Part shown: positions 29,061 through 38,709 of the stretch, piece by piece
Layout of the letters: each line of letters starts with the position of its first letter
How positions within the stretch are numbered: position 1 is the stretch's first letter
NCBI GenBank assembly: GCA_028869255.1
Contig: CP110972.1
Span: 6,486,001 to 6,550,000, forward strand
Reading direction: 5' to 3'
Length of the DNA: 64,000 nucleotides
Source of the DNA: Pseudomonas poae
GTDB taxonomy: Bacteria; Pseudomonadota; Gammaproteobacteria; Pseudomonadales; Pseudomonadaceae
Notes under the pieces: generated by a model
Seen by the model: only the letters and a program-made list of their open reading frames with translations
The model's database searches: none
What the model was told of the DNA's origin: nothing
Translations under genes and position numbers: made by a program

Positions 29061-31895
29061 TCAGGCCCGGTCGCGCGCCAGCAATGGTTTCAAGTAGTAA
29101 CCCGTATGGGACTGCGGCATCTCGCAGACCTGCTCCGGCGTACCCACCGCAATGATCTGGCCACCCTTGGAGCCGCCTTCCGGCCCCAGGTCAACCAGCC
29201 AGTCGGCCGTCTTGATCACATCCAGGTTGTGCTCGATCACCACCACGGTGTTGCCGTGGTCGCGCAAGCGGTGCAACACATCCAGCAATTGCTGAATATC
29301 CGCGAAGTGCAGGCCAGTGGTCGGCTCATCGAGGATATACAAGGTCTTACCCGTATCGCGCTTGGACAACTCGCGTGACAGTTTCACCCGTTGCGCTTCG
29401 CCACCGGACAACGTGGTTGCCGACTGCCCCAGCTTGATATACGACAGGCCCACATCCATCAGTGTCTGGAGCTTGCGCGCCAGCGCCGGGACCGCATCGA
29501 AGAACACCCGCGCTTCCTCGATGGTCATCTCCAGGGTTTCGTGGATGCTCTTGCCCTTGTATTTGATCTCCAGCGTCTCACGGTTGTAGCGCTTGCTCTT
29601 GCAGACATCACACGGCACGTAGATGTCCGGCAGGAAGTGCATCTCCACCTTGATCAGGCCATCGCCCTGGCAGGCTTCGCAGCGACCGCCCTTGACGTTG
29701 AACGAGAACCGGCCAGGCCCATAACCCCGCGAGCGGGATTCCGGCACACCGGCGAACAGTTCGCGAATCGGCGTGAACAACCCGGTATAGGTCGCCGGGT
29801 TGGAGCGCGGGGTACGGCCAATCGGGCTTTGGTCGATGTCGACGACTTTGTCCAGGTGCTCCAGGCCCTTGATGCTGTCGTGTGCCGCCGCTTCCAGGGT
29901 GGTTGCGCCGTTCAAGGCGGTAGCACTTAGCGGGAACAGGGTATTGTTGATGAGCGTTGATTTACCCGAACCGGAAACACCGGTCACACAGGTCAGCAGG
30001 CCCAGGGGAATCTCCAGGTCTACATTGCGCAAGTTGTTGCCGCGTGCGCCCTTGAGGTGCAACGCCATCTTCTTGTTGCGCGGCGTGCGCTTGGCCGGTA
30101 CTGCGATCTTCACACGGCCGGACAAGTACTTGCCGGTCAGCGAGTCCGGGTGAGCCATCACCTCGGCAGGGGTGCCCTCGGCAACAATATGCCCGCCATG
30201 CACGCCCGCACCCGGGCCGATGTCGACTACATAATCAGCCAGGCGAATCGCATCTTCGTCGTGCTCGACCACAATCACCGTATTGCCGATATCGCGCAGA
30301 TGTTTCAGCGTGCCCAGAAGGCGATCGTTGTCCCGCTGGTGCAGGCCGATCGACGGCTCATCGAGGATGTACAGCACGCCCACGAGCCCCGCACCAATCT
30401 GGCTGGCCAGGCGAATCCGTTGGGCTTCACCGCCGGACAAGGTGTCTGCACTGCGATCCAGCGATAGGTAATCCAGGCCCACGTTCACCAGGAACTGCAG
30501 GCGCTCGCGGATTTCCTTGAGGATCTTGTCAGCAATCTCCCCTCGGCGGCCCGTCAGTTTCAACGTGCCGAAGTATTCACTGGCATCACCGATCGGCAGG
30601 TTGGTCACCGCCGGCAACGTCTTCTCGCCGACCCACACATGCCGTGCCTCGCGACGCAGGCGAGTACCACGACAGTCCGGGCAAGGCTGGGTGCTAAGGA
30701 ATTTCGCCAGCTCCTCACGCACGCTTGCCGATTCGGTCTCGCGGTAGCGGCGCTCAAGGTTCGGCACAATGCCTTCAAACGGGTGGGAGCGTTTTACGAT
30801 ATCGCCACGGTCGTTCAGGTATTTGAAGTCGACGTTCTGCGAGCCGCTGCCATGCAGGATGACTTTTTGCTGCTCGGCCGGCAGTTGGTTGAACGGCACT
30901 TCCAGGCTGAACTTATAGTGCGAGGCCAACGATCCCAACATTTGGAAGTAGTAGACGTTGCGCCTGTCCCAGCCGCGTATCGCGCCCTCTGCCAACGTCA
31001 GGTCACCATTGACCAGGCGCTTGATGTCGAAGAACTGCTTCACCCCCAGCCCGTCACAGGTCGGGCAGGCGCCGGCCGGGTTGTTGAAGGAAAACAGCTT
31101 GGGTTCCAGCTCGCTGATGGCGTGGCCGCAGATCGGGCAGGCAAAGCGCGCAGAGAAGATGATCTCTTCACCTGGCTCATCGTCCATCGGCGCCACCAGG
31201 GCAATGCCATCGGCCAGCTTCAGCGCGGTCTCGAAGGATTCCGCCAAGCGTTGCTGCAAGTCGGCGCGCACCTTGAAGCGGTCGACCACTACATCAATCG
31301 AATGCTTCTTCTGCTTGTCGAGCTTTGGCGCTTCGTCCAGCTCATACAGCTTGCCGTTGATGCGGGCGCGCACAAAGCCCTGCGCACGCAGCTCTTCGAA
31401 GACGGAAAGGTGTTCACCCTTGCGCTCGCGAATCACCGGTGCCAGCAGCATCAGCTTGGCGCCCTCCGGCTGGGCCAGCACCAGGTCGACCATCTGGCTG
31501 ACGGTCTGGGCTTCCAGCGGGATATCGTGATCCGGGCAACGCGGAATACCCACGCGTGCATACAACAGGCGCAGGTAATCGTAGATTTCGGTAATGGTGC
31601 CCACGGTGGAACGTGGGTTATGGGAGGTCGACTTCTGCTCGATGGAAATCGCCGGCGACAGGCCTTCAATGGTGTCGACGTCGGGTTTTTCCATCATCGA
31701 CAGGAACTGGCGGGCATAGGCCGACAGCGATTCCACATAGCGCCGCTGACCTTCGGCATACAGCGTGTCGAACGCCAGGGACGATTTGCCGGAGCCGGAC
31801 AAGCCGGTGATGACGATCAGTTTGTCCCGGGGCAGGGTCAGGTCAATGTTCTTCAGGTTGTGGGTTCTAGCCCCACGAATCAGGATCTTGTCCAA
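29061..31895 (-). CDS. uvrA: Excinuclease ABC subunit A
   Basis: UvrA is the damage-recognition ATPase of nucleotide excision repair and loads UvrB. I choose TTG 31895 as start ([18 protein letters not shown] follows), preceded by GAGG at good spacing, for 944 residues; further upstream frame is not conserved. It has two ABC cassettes: Walker [10 protein letters not shown] near residue 31 and GVSGSGKST near 640, with [12 protein letters not shown] and [12 protein letters not shown] signatures. Zinc modules CPICGH...CPTC and CEAC...CDVC are also present. A LexA-type box overlaps its promoter. Confidence 0.97.
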   Translation of the reverse strand: MDKILIRGARTHNLKNIDLTLPRDKLIVITGLSGSGKSSLAFDTLYAEGQRRYVESLSAYARQFLSMMEKPDVDTIEGLSPAISIEQKSTSHNPRSTVGTITEIYDYLRLLYARVGIPRCPDHDIPLEAQTVSQMVDLVLAQPEGAKLMLLAPVIRERKGEHLSVFEELRAQGFVRARINGKLYELDEAPKLDKQKKHSIDVVVDRFKVRADLQQRLAESFETALKLADGIALVAPMDDEPGEEIIFSARFACPICGHAISELEPKLFSFNNPAGACPTCDGLGVKQFFDIKRLVNGDLTLAEGAIRGWDRRNVYYFQMLGSLASHYKFSLEVPFNQLPAEQQKVILHGSGSQNVDFKYLNDRGDIVKRSHPFEGIVPNLERRYRETESASVREELAKFLSTQPCPDCRGTRLRREARHVWVGEKTLPAVTNLPIGDASEYFGTLKLTGRRGEIADKILKEIRERLQFLVNVGLDYLSLDRSADTLSGGEAQRIRLASQIGAGLVGVLYILDEPSIGLHQRDNDRLLGTLKHLRDIGNTVIVVEHDEDAIRLADYVVDIGPGAGVHGGHIVAEGTPAEVMAHPDSLTGKYLSGRVKIAVPAKRTPRNKKMALHLKGARGNNLRNVDLEIPLGLLTCVTGVSGSGKSTLINNTLFPLSATALNGATTLEAAAHDSIKGLEHLDKVVDIDQSPIGRTPRSNPATYTGLFTPIRELFAGVPESRSRGYGPGRFSFNVKGGRCEACQGDGLIKVEMHFLPDIYVPCDVCKSKRYNRETLEIKYKGKSIHETLEMTIEEARVFFDAVPALARKLQTLMDVGLSYIKLGQSATTLSGGEAQRVKLSRELSKRDTGKTLYILDEPTTGLHFADIQQLLDVLHRLRDHGNTVVVIEHNLDVIKTADWLVDLGPEGGSKGGQIIAVGTPEQVCEMPQSHTGYYLKPLLARDRA

Positions 31896-31938
31896 GATGG
31901 CCTCGCACGGCGGGCGTAAATAATGCCGGAGTATACGG

Positions 31939-31967
31939 CTAAAGACTGGATGAATATACACTGTCAA
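31939..31967 (-). promoter_or_regulatory. uvrA promoter with overlapping LexA (SOS) box
   Basis: On the minus strand TTGACA (31967-31962) is followed by GTGTATATTCATCCAG (31961-31946). This differs at only two of 16 positions from the E. coli uvrA-ssb SOS box as I know it (CTGTATATTCATTCAG). The box fills the spacer of the promoter, with a weak -10 (CTTTAG, 31944-31939) 17 bp from the -35. Binding would block RNA polymerase. It sits 51 nt upstream of the uvrA start and 112 nt upstream of the divergent MFS gene. Confidence 0.7.
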
Positions 31968-32073
31968 AAGGCCGCTTGCAGCCTTACATGAAAGCTGCGC
32001 GGCAAACCGCCGCATATACCCTCTCAATCGATGGGACTGGTAGAATCGCCGCCGGTTCACACGAGGTTTTTCC

Positions 32074-33468
32074 ATGCACGATCCCCACAGCGAACGCATG
32101 AGTAGCGGCGAGACCCGAGCGGCAAGCGGTCTGGCCCTGGTGTTCGCCTTCCGTATGCTTGGCATGTTTATGGTGTTGCCGGTGCTGGCGACCTATGGAA
32201 TGGATCTGGCAGGCGCGACCCCCGCATTGATCGGCCTGGCGATTGGCGCCTATGGCCTGACCCAGGCGCTTTTTCAAATTCCGTTCGGGATCATTTCCGA
32301 CCGTATTGGCCGTCGGCCCGTTATTTACCTCGGGCTGATCGTGTTCGCGCTCGGCAGTGTACTCGCGGCGCAGTCCGACTCGATCTGGGGCGTAATCGCC
32401 GGGCGCGTCCTACAAGGTGCCGGTGCGATTTCCGCTGCCGTCATGGCCTTGCTGTCGGACCTGACCCGCGAACAACACCGCACCAAGGCCATGGCCATGA
32501 TTGGCATGACCATCGGGCTGTCCTTCGCTGTGGCGATGGTGGTCGGCCCGTTGTTGACCCGTGCCTTTGGTTTGCACGGGCTGTTCCTGGCCACCGGCGG
32601 TATGGCGTTGTTCGGGATCGTGATCGTGGCCTTTATGGTGCCGCGCTCCACCGGCACCTTGCAGCACCGTGAATCAGGTGTGGCGCGCAAGGCGCTGTTG
32701 CCGACGCTCAAGCACCCCGACCTGCTGCGCCTGGATTTAGGTATCTTCGTGTTGCACGCCATGCTGATGTGCAGCTTCGTCGCGTTGCCCCTGGCACTCG
32801 TCGAAAAAGCCGGTTTGCCCAAGGAACAGCACTGGTGGGTCTACCTCACCGCGCTTTTGATTTCATTCTTCGCCATGATCCCGTTCATTATCTATGGCGA
32901 GAAAAAACGCAAAATGAAACGAGTTTTGCTCGGCGCCGTCGCGACATTGATGCTCACTGAACTATTCTTCTGGCAGTTCGGCGACAGCCTGCGGGCGCTG
33001 GTAATCGGCACGGTGGTGTTCTTCACCGCGTTCAACCTGCTGGAGGCGTCGTTGCCTTCGCTGATCAGTAAGGTTTCACCGGCCGGCGGCAAGGGCACGG
33101 CAATGGGGGTGTATTCCACCAGCCAGTTCCTCGGTTCTGCACTGGGCGGCATCATGGGTGGCTGGATGTTCCAGCATGGCGGTTTGTCGGTTGTGTTCCT
33201 TGGATGCGCAGGGCTGGCTGCACTTTGGCTGGTCTTTGCTGTTACCATGCGCGAACCCCCGTACGTCACAAGCCTGCGCCTGCCGTTGTCGCCCGAAGCA
33301 ATTCGTGAAGCTGGCCTGGTAGAGCGCCTGAAGGCCGTCGTAGGGGTAACAGATGCAGTCGTGGTCGCGGAAGAGGCGGCCATTTACATCAAATTGGACA
33401 CCGAATTATTGGATCGCGCGACGCTCGAGCAACTGGTCAACCCAGTGCCGACAGCGCGCCCAGCCTAG
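32074..33468 (+). CDS. MFS transporter, YajR-like with C-terminal YAM-type domain
   Basis: Inner-membrane major facilitator of the DHA1 type. The 464-residue protein has twelve predicted membrane segments. It shows the MFS motif A loop [13 protein letters not shown] (near residues 73-86) and the motif C region in TM5. After TM12 a soluble tail of about 70 residues ([20 protein letters not shown] onward) looks like the ferredoxin-like YAM domain of E. coli YajR. Substrate unknown. It is 9 nt upstream of ssb and divergent from uvrA, a layout common in Pseudomonas, so it and ssb are likely co-transcribed. Confidence 0.9.
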   Translation: MHDPHSERMSSGETRAASGLALVFAFRMLGMFMVLPVLATYGMDLAGATPALIGLAIGAYGLTQALFQIPFGIISDRIGRRPVIYLGLIVFALGSVLAAQSDSIWGVIAGRVLQGAGAISAAVMALLSDLTREQHRTKAMAMIGMTIGLSFAVAMVVGPLLTRAFGLHGLFLATGGMALFGIVIVAFMVPRSTGTLQHRESGVARKALLPTLKHPDLLRLDLGIFVLHAMLMCSFVALPLALVEKAGLPKEQHWWVYLTALLISFFAMIPFIIYGEKKRKMKRVLLGAVATLMLTELFFWQFGDSLRALVIGTVVFFTAFNLLEASLPSLISKVSPAGGKGTAMGVYSTSQFLGSALGGIMGGWMFQHGGLSVVFLGCAGLAALWLVFAVTMREPPYVTSLRLPLSPEAIREAGLVERLKAVVGVTDAVVVAEEAAIYIKLDTELLDRATLEQLVNPVPTARPA

Positions 33469-33477
33469 GAGAACGTT

Positions 33478-34002
33478 ATGGCCCGTGGGGTTAACAAAGT
33501 CATATTGGTCGGTACTTGCGGCCAGGATCCCGAAGTTCGCTACTTGCCTAACGGTAACGCCGTGACCAACCTGAGTCTGGCGACCAGCGAACAGTGGACC
33601 GACAAGCAGACCGGTCAGAAGGTCGAGAAAACCGAATGGCACCGTGTGTCGATGTTCGGCAAGGTTGCAGAGATCGCCGGTGAATACCTGCGCAAAGGTT
33701 CGCAGGTCTACATCGAAGGCAAACTGCAAACCCGCGAGTGGGAAAAAGACGGTATCAAGCGCTACACCACTGAAATCGTAGTCGACATGCAAGGCACCAT
33801 GCAGCTGCTGGGCGGCCGTCCACAGGGCGACCAACAAGCCGGTGGCAACAACTACCAGCAGTCCGCTCCAGCCCCACGCCAGCAGGCTCCGCGCCCACAG
33901 CAGTCGGCACCGCAGCAGTCGCGTCAGGCGCCGCCGCCACAGCAGGCCGCTCCGCAACCGGCTCCGGATTTCGACAGCTTTGATGACGATATCCCGTTCT
34001 AA
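33478..34002 (+). CDS. ssb: Single-stranded DNA-binding protein
   Basis: SSB coats single-stranded DNA and recruits replication and repair proteins through its tail. The 174-residue product has the N-terminal OB fold ([20 protein letters not shown] to about residue 110). A low-complexity Gln/Pro/Ala linker of about 50 residues follows, then the acidic tip [13 protein letters not shown] follows TAGGAGAACGTT. It lies 9 nt after the MFS gene, opposite uvrA. Confidence 0.97.
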   Translation: MARGVNKVILVGTCGQDPEVRYLPNGNAVTNLSLATSEQWTDKQTGQKVEKTEWHRVSMFGKVAEIAGEYLRKGSQVYIEGKLQTREWEKDGIKRYTTEIVVDMQGTMQLLGGRPQGDQQAGGNNYQQSAPAPRQQAPRPQQSAPQQSRQAPPPQQAAPQPAPDFDSFDDDIPF

Positions 34003-34023
34003 GGTCCCGCACCTGGAACGCAC

Positions 34024-34058
34024 AAAACCCCCGACGGCCCTGGCCTCGGGGGTTTTTT
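34024..34058. terminator. Bidirectional terminator between ssb and the LysR gene
   Basis: CCCCCGA (34028-34034) pairs with TCGGGGG (34046-34052), with an inner GGCC/GGCC, and is flanked by AAAA on the left and TTTTTT on the right. It serves the converging ssb and LysR-type genes. Confidence 0.9.
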
Positions 34059-34069
34059 ATGGCCGGTGA

Positions 34070-34978
34070 TCAGGCGTCCTTCGACGCTGCGGTGATGACC
34101 ATTTCCTTGAATCGTCGCAATACGGCTGAGCCATCATCCTGTCGGGTGGCCAGATGTAACGGCGCTACCAGGCTTTGGCACTCGGTCAGTTCCCGGTAGA
34201 CGATGCCGTCCCCACGCAGCCGTTGCATCGACGCCGGCACGATGGACACTCCTAGCCCTGCTGCCACCAGGCTCAAGGTGGCCGTCATGCGCGGGGCCTC
34301 CTGCACCACCTGCGGGCTGAACCCTGCTTCACGGCAGGCCACCAGAATGGCGTCATAGAGCCCCAACCCTACGCGCCGGCGATACAACACGAAGGGCCCG
34401 GTGGCCAACGCAGCCAGCGGCAGGGGCGATTTGAAGTCGAGTGCCAACGGGTGATCGGTGGGCAGCGCCAACAGCATGGGTTCCACCAGAATCGGTTGGT
34501 CCTGCAGTATTTGCATGCCACTGAGCGGTGAGCGGATAAACGCCGCGTCGAGCTTTTCATGCGCGAGCGCGTCCAGCAGTTCGCCGGTGCCTGCTTCTTC
34601 CAGCACCACCGAGACGCCGACGAAAGTTTCGCGAAACCGCCGCAATACACTCGGCACAAAGGGGTGCAAGGCCGCCGAACTGGTGAACCCGATGGCCAGC
34701 CGGCCTCGCTCACCACGCGCCGCGCGCCGCACCACGTCGGCCACCGCGTCGACCCGGGCCAGCACCTCGCGTGCTTCATCGAGCAACGCCAGCCCAGCGG
34801 TAGTTGGCCGCACGCCACGGGGCAAGCGCTCCATCAGGACCACGCCCAACTCGGCTTCGAGGCTCTGCAGTAATCGCGTGAGTGGCGGCTGCTGCATGCC
34901 CAGGCGTTCCGCCGCCCGGGTGATATAGCCTTCTTCGGCAATGGCAACGAAGGCATTGAGTTGGCGAAGCTCCAGCAT
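34070..34978 (-). CDS. LysR-family transcriptional regulator
   Basis: 302 residues from ATG 34978 (MLELRQLNAFVAIAEEG), chosen because the family begins here and GGAAAG lies 7 nt upstream; a longer frame to 35029 lacks similarity. An N-terminal winged helix-turn-helix (residues about 4-62, AAERLGMQQPPLTRLLQSLE) is followed by a periplasmic-binding-like effector domain with the GFTSSAALHPFVPSVL start seen in BenM/CatM-type regulators. It is divergent from the trans-aconitate methyltransferase, 102 nt apart, so it may regulate that gene. The effector is unknown. Confidence 0.88.
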   Translation of the reverse strand: MLELRQLNAFVAIAEEGYITRAAERLGMQQPPLTRLLQSLEAELGVVLMERLPRGVRPTTAGLALLDEAREVLARVDAVADVVRRAARGERGRLAIGFTSSAALHPFVPSVLRRFRETFVGVSVVLEEAGTGELLDALAHEKLDAAFIRSPLSGMQILQDQPILVEPMLLALPTDHPLALDFKSPLPLAALATGPFVLYRRRVGLGLYDAILVACREAGFSPQVVQEAPRMTATLSLVAAGLGVSIVPASMQRLRGDGIVYRELTECQSLVAPLHLATRQDDGSAVLRRFKEMVITAASKDA

Positions 34979-35080
34979 AGGGATACTTTCCAGGTATGGC
35001 AGGTCGCCAATCCTGGCATTTGTTCTCATGGCTCACAAGATTTAGGCTGTGGCCAACCTCGAAAAACAAGGAAAGCCGTG

Positions 35081-35842
35081 ATGACCTGGTCAGCCAAGCA
35101 ATACACGATGTTCGAACAGCAGCGAACCCGCCCCGTCCGCGACCTGGTTGCGGCTATTCCTAACACTTCGGTGCGCACGGCTGTCGACCTGGGATGCGGC
35201 CCCGGTAACTCCACGCAAGTGTTGGCCGAGCGGTTCCCGCACGCGCAAGTCACCGGCATGGACAGCTCTGACGACATGTTGGTCGACGCCCGCAAACGCC
35301 TGCCGGCGCTCAGCTTCGAGCTGGCGGATATCGGCGCCTGGAACCCCGCGCAAACATTTGACGTGATTTTGGCCAACGCCTCCCTGCAATGGCTGCCCGA
35401 CCACGCCACGCTCTACCCACATCTGGCCAACCAACTGAACCCCGGTGGCACACTGGCGGTGCAGACCCCGGACAACCTTGACGAGCCTGCTCACCGGTTG
35501 GCGCGAGAGGTGGCCGCTGACGGCCCATGGGCGGCGAAGATCGGCGCGGTTGAACACAATCAACGGCACGCCGCGAGCTACTACTACGAGTTACTCAGCA
35601 AACATTGCAGCACCGTGGACGTGTGGCGCACCACCTACCTGCACCCGCTGGCCGATCACGCGGCAGTGGTGGAGTGGTTCAAGGCGTCAGCCTTGCGGCC
35701 GTTTCTTGCACCCTTGAATGACGAAGAAAAAGCCGCCTTCCTACGGGAATACCAGGCGCGGATTACCCAGGCTTACCCAGCCCTGTCCGACGGCGGCGTG
35801 TTGCTGCCATTCCCACGGCTGTTCATCATCGCCACCCGCTAA
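35081..35842 (+). CDS. tam: Trans-aconitate 2-methyltransferase
   Basis: SAM-dependent enzyme that methylates trans-aconitate, an inhibitory by-product of the citrate cycle. ATG 35081 (MTWSAKQYTMFEQQRTRP) after AAGGAAAGCCGTG gives 253 residues, matching E. coli Tam (252). SAM motif I DLGCGPGNST (about residues 36-45), the acidic GMDSSDDM and the ANASLQWLPDH segment characteristic of Tam are visible. Divergent from a LysR-type gene and convergent with the isochorismatase-like gene. Confidence 0.9.
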   Translation: MTWSAKQYTMFEQQRTRPVRDLVAAIPNTSVRTAVDLGCGPGNSTQVLAERFPHAQVTGMDSSDDMLVDARKRLPALSFELADIGAWNPAQTFDVILANASLQWLPDHATLYPHLANQLNPGGTLAVQTPDNLDEPAHRLAREVAADGPWAAKIGAVEHNQRHAASYYYELLSKHCSTVDVWRTTYLHPLADHAAVVEWFKASALRPFLAPLNDEEKAAFLREYQARITQAYPALSDGGVLLPFPRLFIIATR

Positions 35843-35860
35843 AACCACCGCAGGTGGCGG

Positions 35861-36424
35861 TTACACGGCCGCCGCTTGCGCCTGCAGGTATTCATCTGCG
35901 GACACCACGTTCGCATAGGCGAAGGCCAGCGCCGCCATAAAGGCGCCATGCGCGTGCGCCGCCGGAATCACCTGCCCATTGAACTCCAGATCCCGCGTGG
36001 CGCAGGCGTCGTGGATGACGGTGACCTTGTAGCCCAGGTCTGCCGAAGCCCGCACCACGGCGTCGATGCACATATGGCTCATGCTGCCGACCACCACCAC
36101 CTCGGTGATGCTGCGTTGCTCCAGTAACGTGCGCAGGTGGGTTTCGCGAAACGCATTCACGAAGTGTTTAAGCACCACCGGTTCATTGCCCTGGTTCAGT
36201 GCCTTGGGGTGCAGTAACGCGCCTTCGGAACCCGGGGTGAAGAACGGCGCATCTTGCGAGGTAAACTCGTGGCGCACATGAATCACCGCATCCCCGGCTG
36301 CGCGAAACGCCTGGAGCACCTGCGCCGCCTTGTCCGCCGCCGGCTCCACGCCCTCGAGCGGCCACTTGCCCTGGGGGAAGTAGTCGTTCTGGATATCGAT
36401 CAGGATGAGCGCTTGCTTGGCCAT
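35861..36424 (-). CDS. Isochorismatase-family cysteine hydrolase
   Basis: 187-residue single-domain hydrolase of the isochorismatase/nicotinamidase superfamily. The family triad is recognisable: Asp in ALILIDIQNDYF (Asp10), a Lys in VVLKHFVNAF (about 85), and the nucleophile Cys in SMSHMCIDAVVRAS (about 119). The exact substrate cannot be read from sequence; many such Pseudomonas proteins act on small amides. Stand-alone gene, convergent with tam, with no linked siderophore genes. Confidence 0.85.
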   Translation of the reverse strand: MAKQALILIDIQNDYFPQGKWPLEGVEPAADKAAQVLQAFRAAGDAVIHVRHEFTSQDAPFFTPGSEGALLHPKALNQGNEPVVLKHFVNAFRETHLRTLLEQRSITEVVVVGSMSHMCIDAVVRASADLGYKVTVIHDACATRDLEFNGQVIPAAHAHGAFMAALAFAYANVVSADEYLQAQAAAV

Positions 36425-36602
36425 GTGTAGTGCCTCGTGAGGGGGATGGGCCCTGTATCTTAGCTGGCGCCAGGGCGATGGGCGGTGTGAATCGTGCAGA
36501 ACGCCGCGTATTTAGAGCGCCGTCGTGCAGAATCAAACAGGCCAACTGCCATCGTTTTTTGCGCAACTGATTGATTTCAAACCCATCTGCCCTGAACGCG
36601 CC

Positions 36603-36619
36603 TTGGCCTGATCCCTGCA
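36603..36619 (+). promoter_or_regulatory. Possible sigma54 promoter upstream of the DUF3182 gene
   Basis: TTGGCCTGATCCCTGCA carries GG and GC exactly 10 nt apart as in -24/-12 promoters, and 11 of 14 specified consensus positions fit. It lies 43 nt before ATG 36662. A single match of this quality can occur by chance, and no enhancer-binding protein is encoded nearby. The rest of the 237-nt gap (36425-36602) shows nothing else I can name. Confidence 0.3.
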
Positions 36620-36661
36620 ACCTAATTTGCACACTCATGGCAGGACGCCCAAGGGGGACGC

Positions 36662-37771
36662 ATGACCCCGACTCAACGCAAGAAACTGGTGGTAGCGCAC
36701 TCCACACGAGACGGCGCGCCACAACACGAGGTCGAAACCAACCGCGCTTTGGCGCGCTGGCTGGCGCAGGTCCTGGGGCTCAAGTTCGGTGGCAGCTACG
36801 ATCCGCAGCGTCATGCCGGGCGTGATCTTTACGTGCTGCCCACTCAAACCCTGGTCGGCCCCGCCCAGGCTCACGCGCTTAACGTCAAAGGCCCGCAAGA
36901 CCTGTGGGGCGGCTATGTCGATCACGACTTTATCTGCACCAAAGCCATCACTCATGGTGTATTGGGCCCTGAAGCCGTGACGCCGCACGGTTGGTCGCCG
37001 GTGTTCTGCGAGCGTGTGCGCAAGGTGGTGCTGGATGGGTTGAGCGTCTTTGCGCTGCAGGATGCACGGGAAGCTGCCACCCGCCTGCTCTACAGCGGGC
37101 CGATCCGCCTCAAACCGGTACACGCCTGTGCCGGGCGCGGCCAGCAAGTTATCCGCAGCCTCGACGAGTTCGACACCTTGCTGGCGCGCCCGGACGCCGC
37201 GCAGCTGTTTGAAAGCGGCGTGGTGTTGGAGCAGGACCTGCACGACGTGGTCACCCACAGCGTAGGCCAGAGCTTTATTGGCGGTCACGTGTTCAGCTAT
37301 TGCGGCGAGCAGTACCTGACCGAGGACGGGCAGGGCGAAGAGGTCTACGGCGGCTCCAACCTCTTGGTAGTGCCTGGCTATTACGAAGACTTGCTCAAGC
37401 TCGCTCTGCCCGACGACGTACGCCAGGCCATCGAGCAGGCGCAGGTGTTCGATACCGCCGCCGACGAGGCGTACCCCGGCTTCTACGCCTCGCGGCGCAA
37501 TTACGACATTGCCCAGGGCCTGGACAGCGACGGCCAGCGCCGCAGTGGCGTGCTTGAACAATCCTGGCGCATGGGCGGGGCCAGCAGCGCGGAAGTCGCG
37601 GCGCTGCAAAGCTTTATCAACCACCCGGGCCTTAAGGCCATTCACGTGTCTTCGGTGGAAACCTATGTAGACCCGGTCCTGCCGGCGGATGCCATTGAGG
37701 TGTACCGCGGCCCGGCGGAAAACAGCGACTTTCTTCTAAAGTACGTAACGGTTAAATCTTATGACGGCTAG
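36662..37771 (+). CDS. DUF3182 family protein (ATP-grasp-like, function unknown)
   Basis: 369 residues, soluble, no signal peptide. ATG follows AAGGGGGACGC. The family is uncharacterised (DUF3182). Features recalling the ATP-grasp fold include the basic, glycine-containing RLKPVHACAGRGQQVI (about residues 143-158) and an acidic VVLEQDLHDVVTHSVGQ stretch. Cofactor and substrate are unknown. The stop overlaps the next start by 11 nt, so it is translationally coupled to the alpha/beta hydrolase and the pair probably acts together. Confidence 0.75.
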   Translation: MTPTQRKKLVVAHSTRDGAPQHEVETNRALARWLAQVLGLKFGGSYDPQRHAGRDLYVLPTQTLVGPAQAHALNVKGPQDLWGGYVDHDFICTKAITHGVLGPEAVTPHGWSPVFCERVRKVVLDGLSVFALQDAREAATRLLYSGPIRLKPVHACAGRGQQVIRSLDEFDTLLARPDAAQLFESGVVLEQDLHDVVTHSVGQSFIGGHVFSYCGEQYLTEDGQGEEVYGGSNLLVVPGYYEDLLKLALPDDVRQAIEQAQVFDTAADEAYPGFYASRRNYDIAQGLDSDGQRRSGVLEQSWRMGGASSAEVAALQSFINHPGLKAIHVSSVETYVDPVLPADAIEVYRGPAENSDFLLKYVTVKSYDG

Positions 37772-38516
37772 AAGCGAAAGCATTGCGATCGATATCGACG
37801 ACGAACAGATGAGCGGGACGTTCCTGAGCCCCAAATCCAAAGTGCCAGGCGTGTTGTTTGTACACGGCTGGGGCGGCAGCCAGGAGCGCGACCTGGAGCG
37901 CGCCAAAGGCATCGCCGGGCTTGGCTGCGTGTGCCTGACCTTTGACCTGCGCGGGCATGCCGGCACTGGCATTCCATTGTCCCGCGTGACCCGCGAAGAC
38001 AACCTGCGCGACCTGCTGGCGGCTTACGACCGGCTATTGTCGCACCCGGCCATCGACACCTCGGCGGTGGCGGTGGTGGGCACCAGTTATGGCGGTTACC
38101 TGGCGGCGATTCTGACCTCATTGCGCCCGGTGCGCTGGCTGGCGCTGCGCGTGCCGGCGTTGTACCGCGACCAGGAATGGCTCACGCCCAAGCGTGATCT
38201 GGATAAGGCCGATTTGATGGATTACCGCAGTACGCTGGTGCACGCCGAAACCAACCGTGCTTTGCATGCCTGCGCGAAATTCACCGGGGATGTGCTGATC
38301 GTCGAATCGGAAACCGACGACCATGTGCCCCACGCCACCATCATGAGTTACCGGGCCGCATGCCAGCAGACGCATTCACTGACTCACCGCATCATCGATG
38401 GCGCCGACCACTCGCTGAGTGATCCGGTGTCACAGCAGGCGTACACCTCGATCCTGGTGGACTGGATCACCGAGATGGTGGTGGGTGAGCGGTTGAGCAT
38501 CATCCAAGCCCGATAA
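37761..38516 (+). CDS. Alpha/beta hydrolase (dienelactone-hydrolase/peptidase S9-like)
   Basis: 251-residue serine hydrolase. The nucleophile elbow GTSYGG lies near residue 112 (AVVGTSYGGYLAA). An oxyanion segment VHGWGGSQER is near residue 34, and the likely acid and His are in ESETDDHVPH and DGADHSL toward the C-terminus. No signal peptide. It overlaps the DUF3182 gene by 11 nt, suggesting a joint pathway. The ester or amide substrate cannot be inferred. Confidence 0.82.
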   Translation: MTARSESIAIDIDDEQMSGTFLSPKSKVPGVLFVHGWGGSQERDLERAKGIAGLGCVCLTFDLRGHAGTGIPLSRVTREDNLRDLLAAYDRLLSHPAIDTSAVAVVGTSYGGYLAAILTSLRPVRWLALRVPALYRDQEWLTPKRDLDKADLMDYRSTLVHAETNRALHACAKFTGDVLIVESETDDHVPHATIMSYRAACQQTHSLTHRIIDGADHSLSDPVSQQAYTSILVDWITEMVVGERLSIIQAR

Positions 38517-38519
38517 CCT

Positions 38520-38700
38520 GTGGCCAAGGGGCTGTTGTGGCAAGCGGGCCTGTGTGGCGAGCGGGCTTGCCCGCGTTGGGCCGCGCAGCGGCCCCAAACC
38601 AGGCGCTAAGATCGTTCAGGAAAAATCCCGGCGTCTTTACTGGGGCTGCTTCGCAGCCCAACGCGGGCAAGCCCGCTCGCCACAACAGCCCGCTGGCCAC
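38520..38700. repeat. Composite REPIN (nested inverted repeat)
   Basis: Two levels of inverted repeat are visible. The inner arms carry GTGGCGAGCGGGCTTGCCCG (from 38554) and its complement (about 38662-38683), extended by GCCGCGCAGCGGCCC and GGGCTGCTTCGCAGCCC hairpins. The outer arms GTGGCCA...GGCTGTTGTGGC (38520-38541) match GCCACAACAGCC...TGGCCAC (to 38700). The left side holds an extra partial copy (AAGCGGGCCTGTGTGGC, 38542-38558). It lies between convergent genes. Confidence 0.85.
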
Positions 38701-38709
38701 TGGGGTGAT

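Noticed and set aside
34979..35029. Longer N-terminus for the LysR regulator
   Set aside because: The extra 17 codons do not match the family, and the ATG at 34978 has a good ribosome-binding site and the canonical start sequence.
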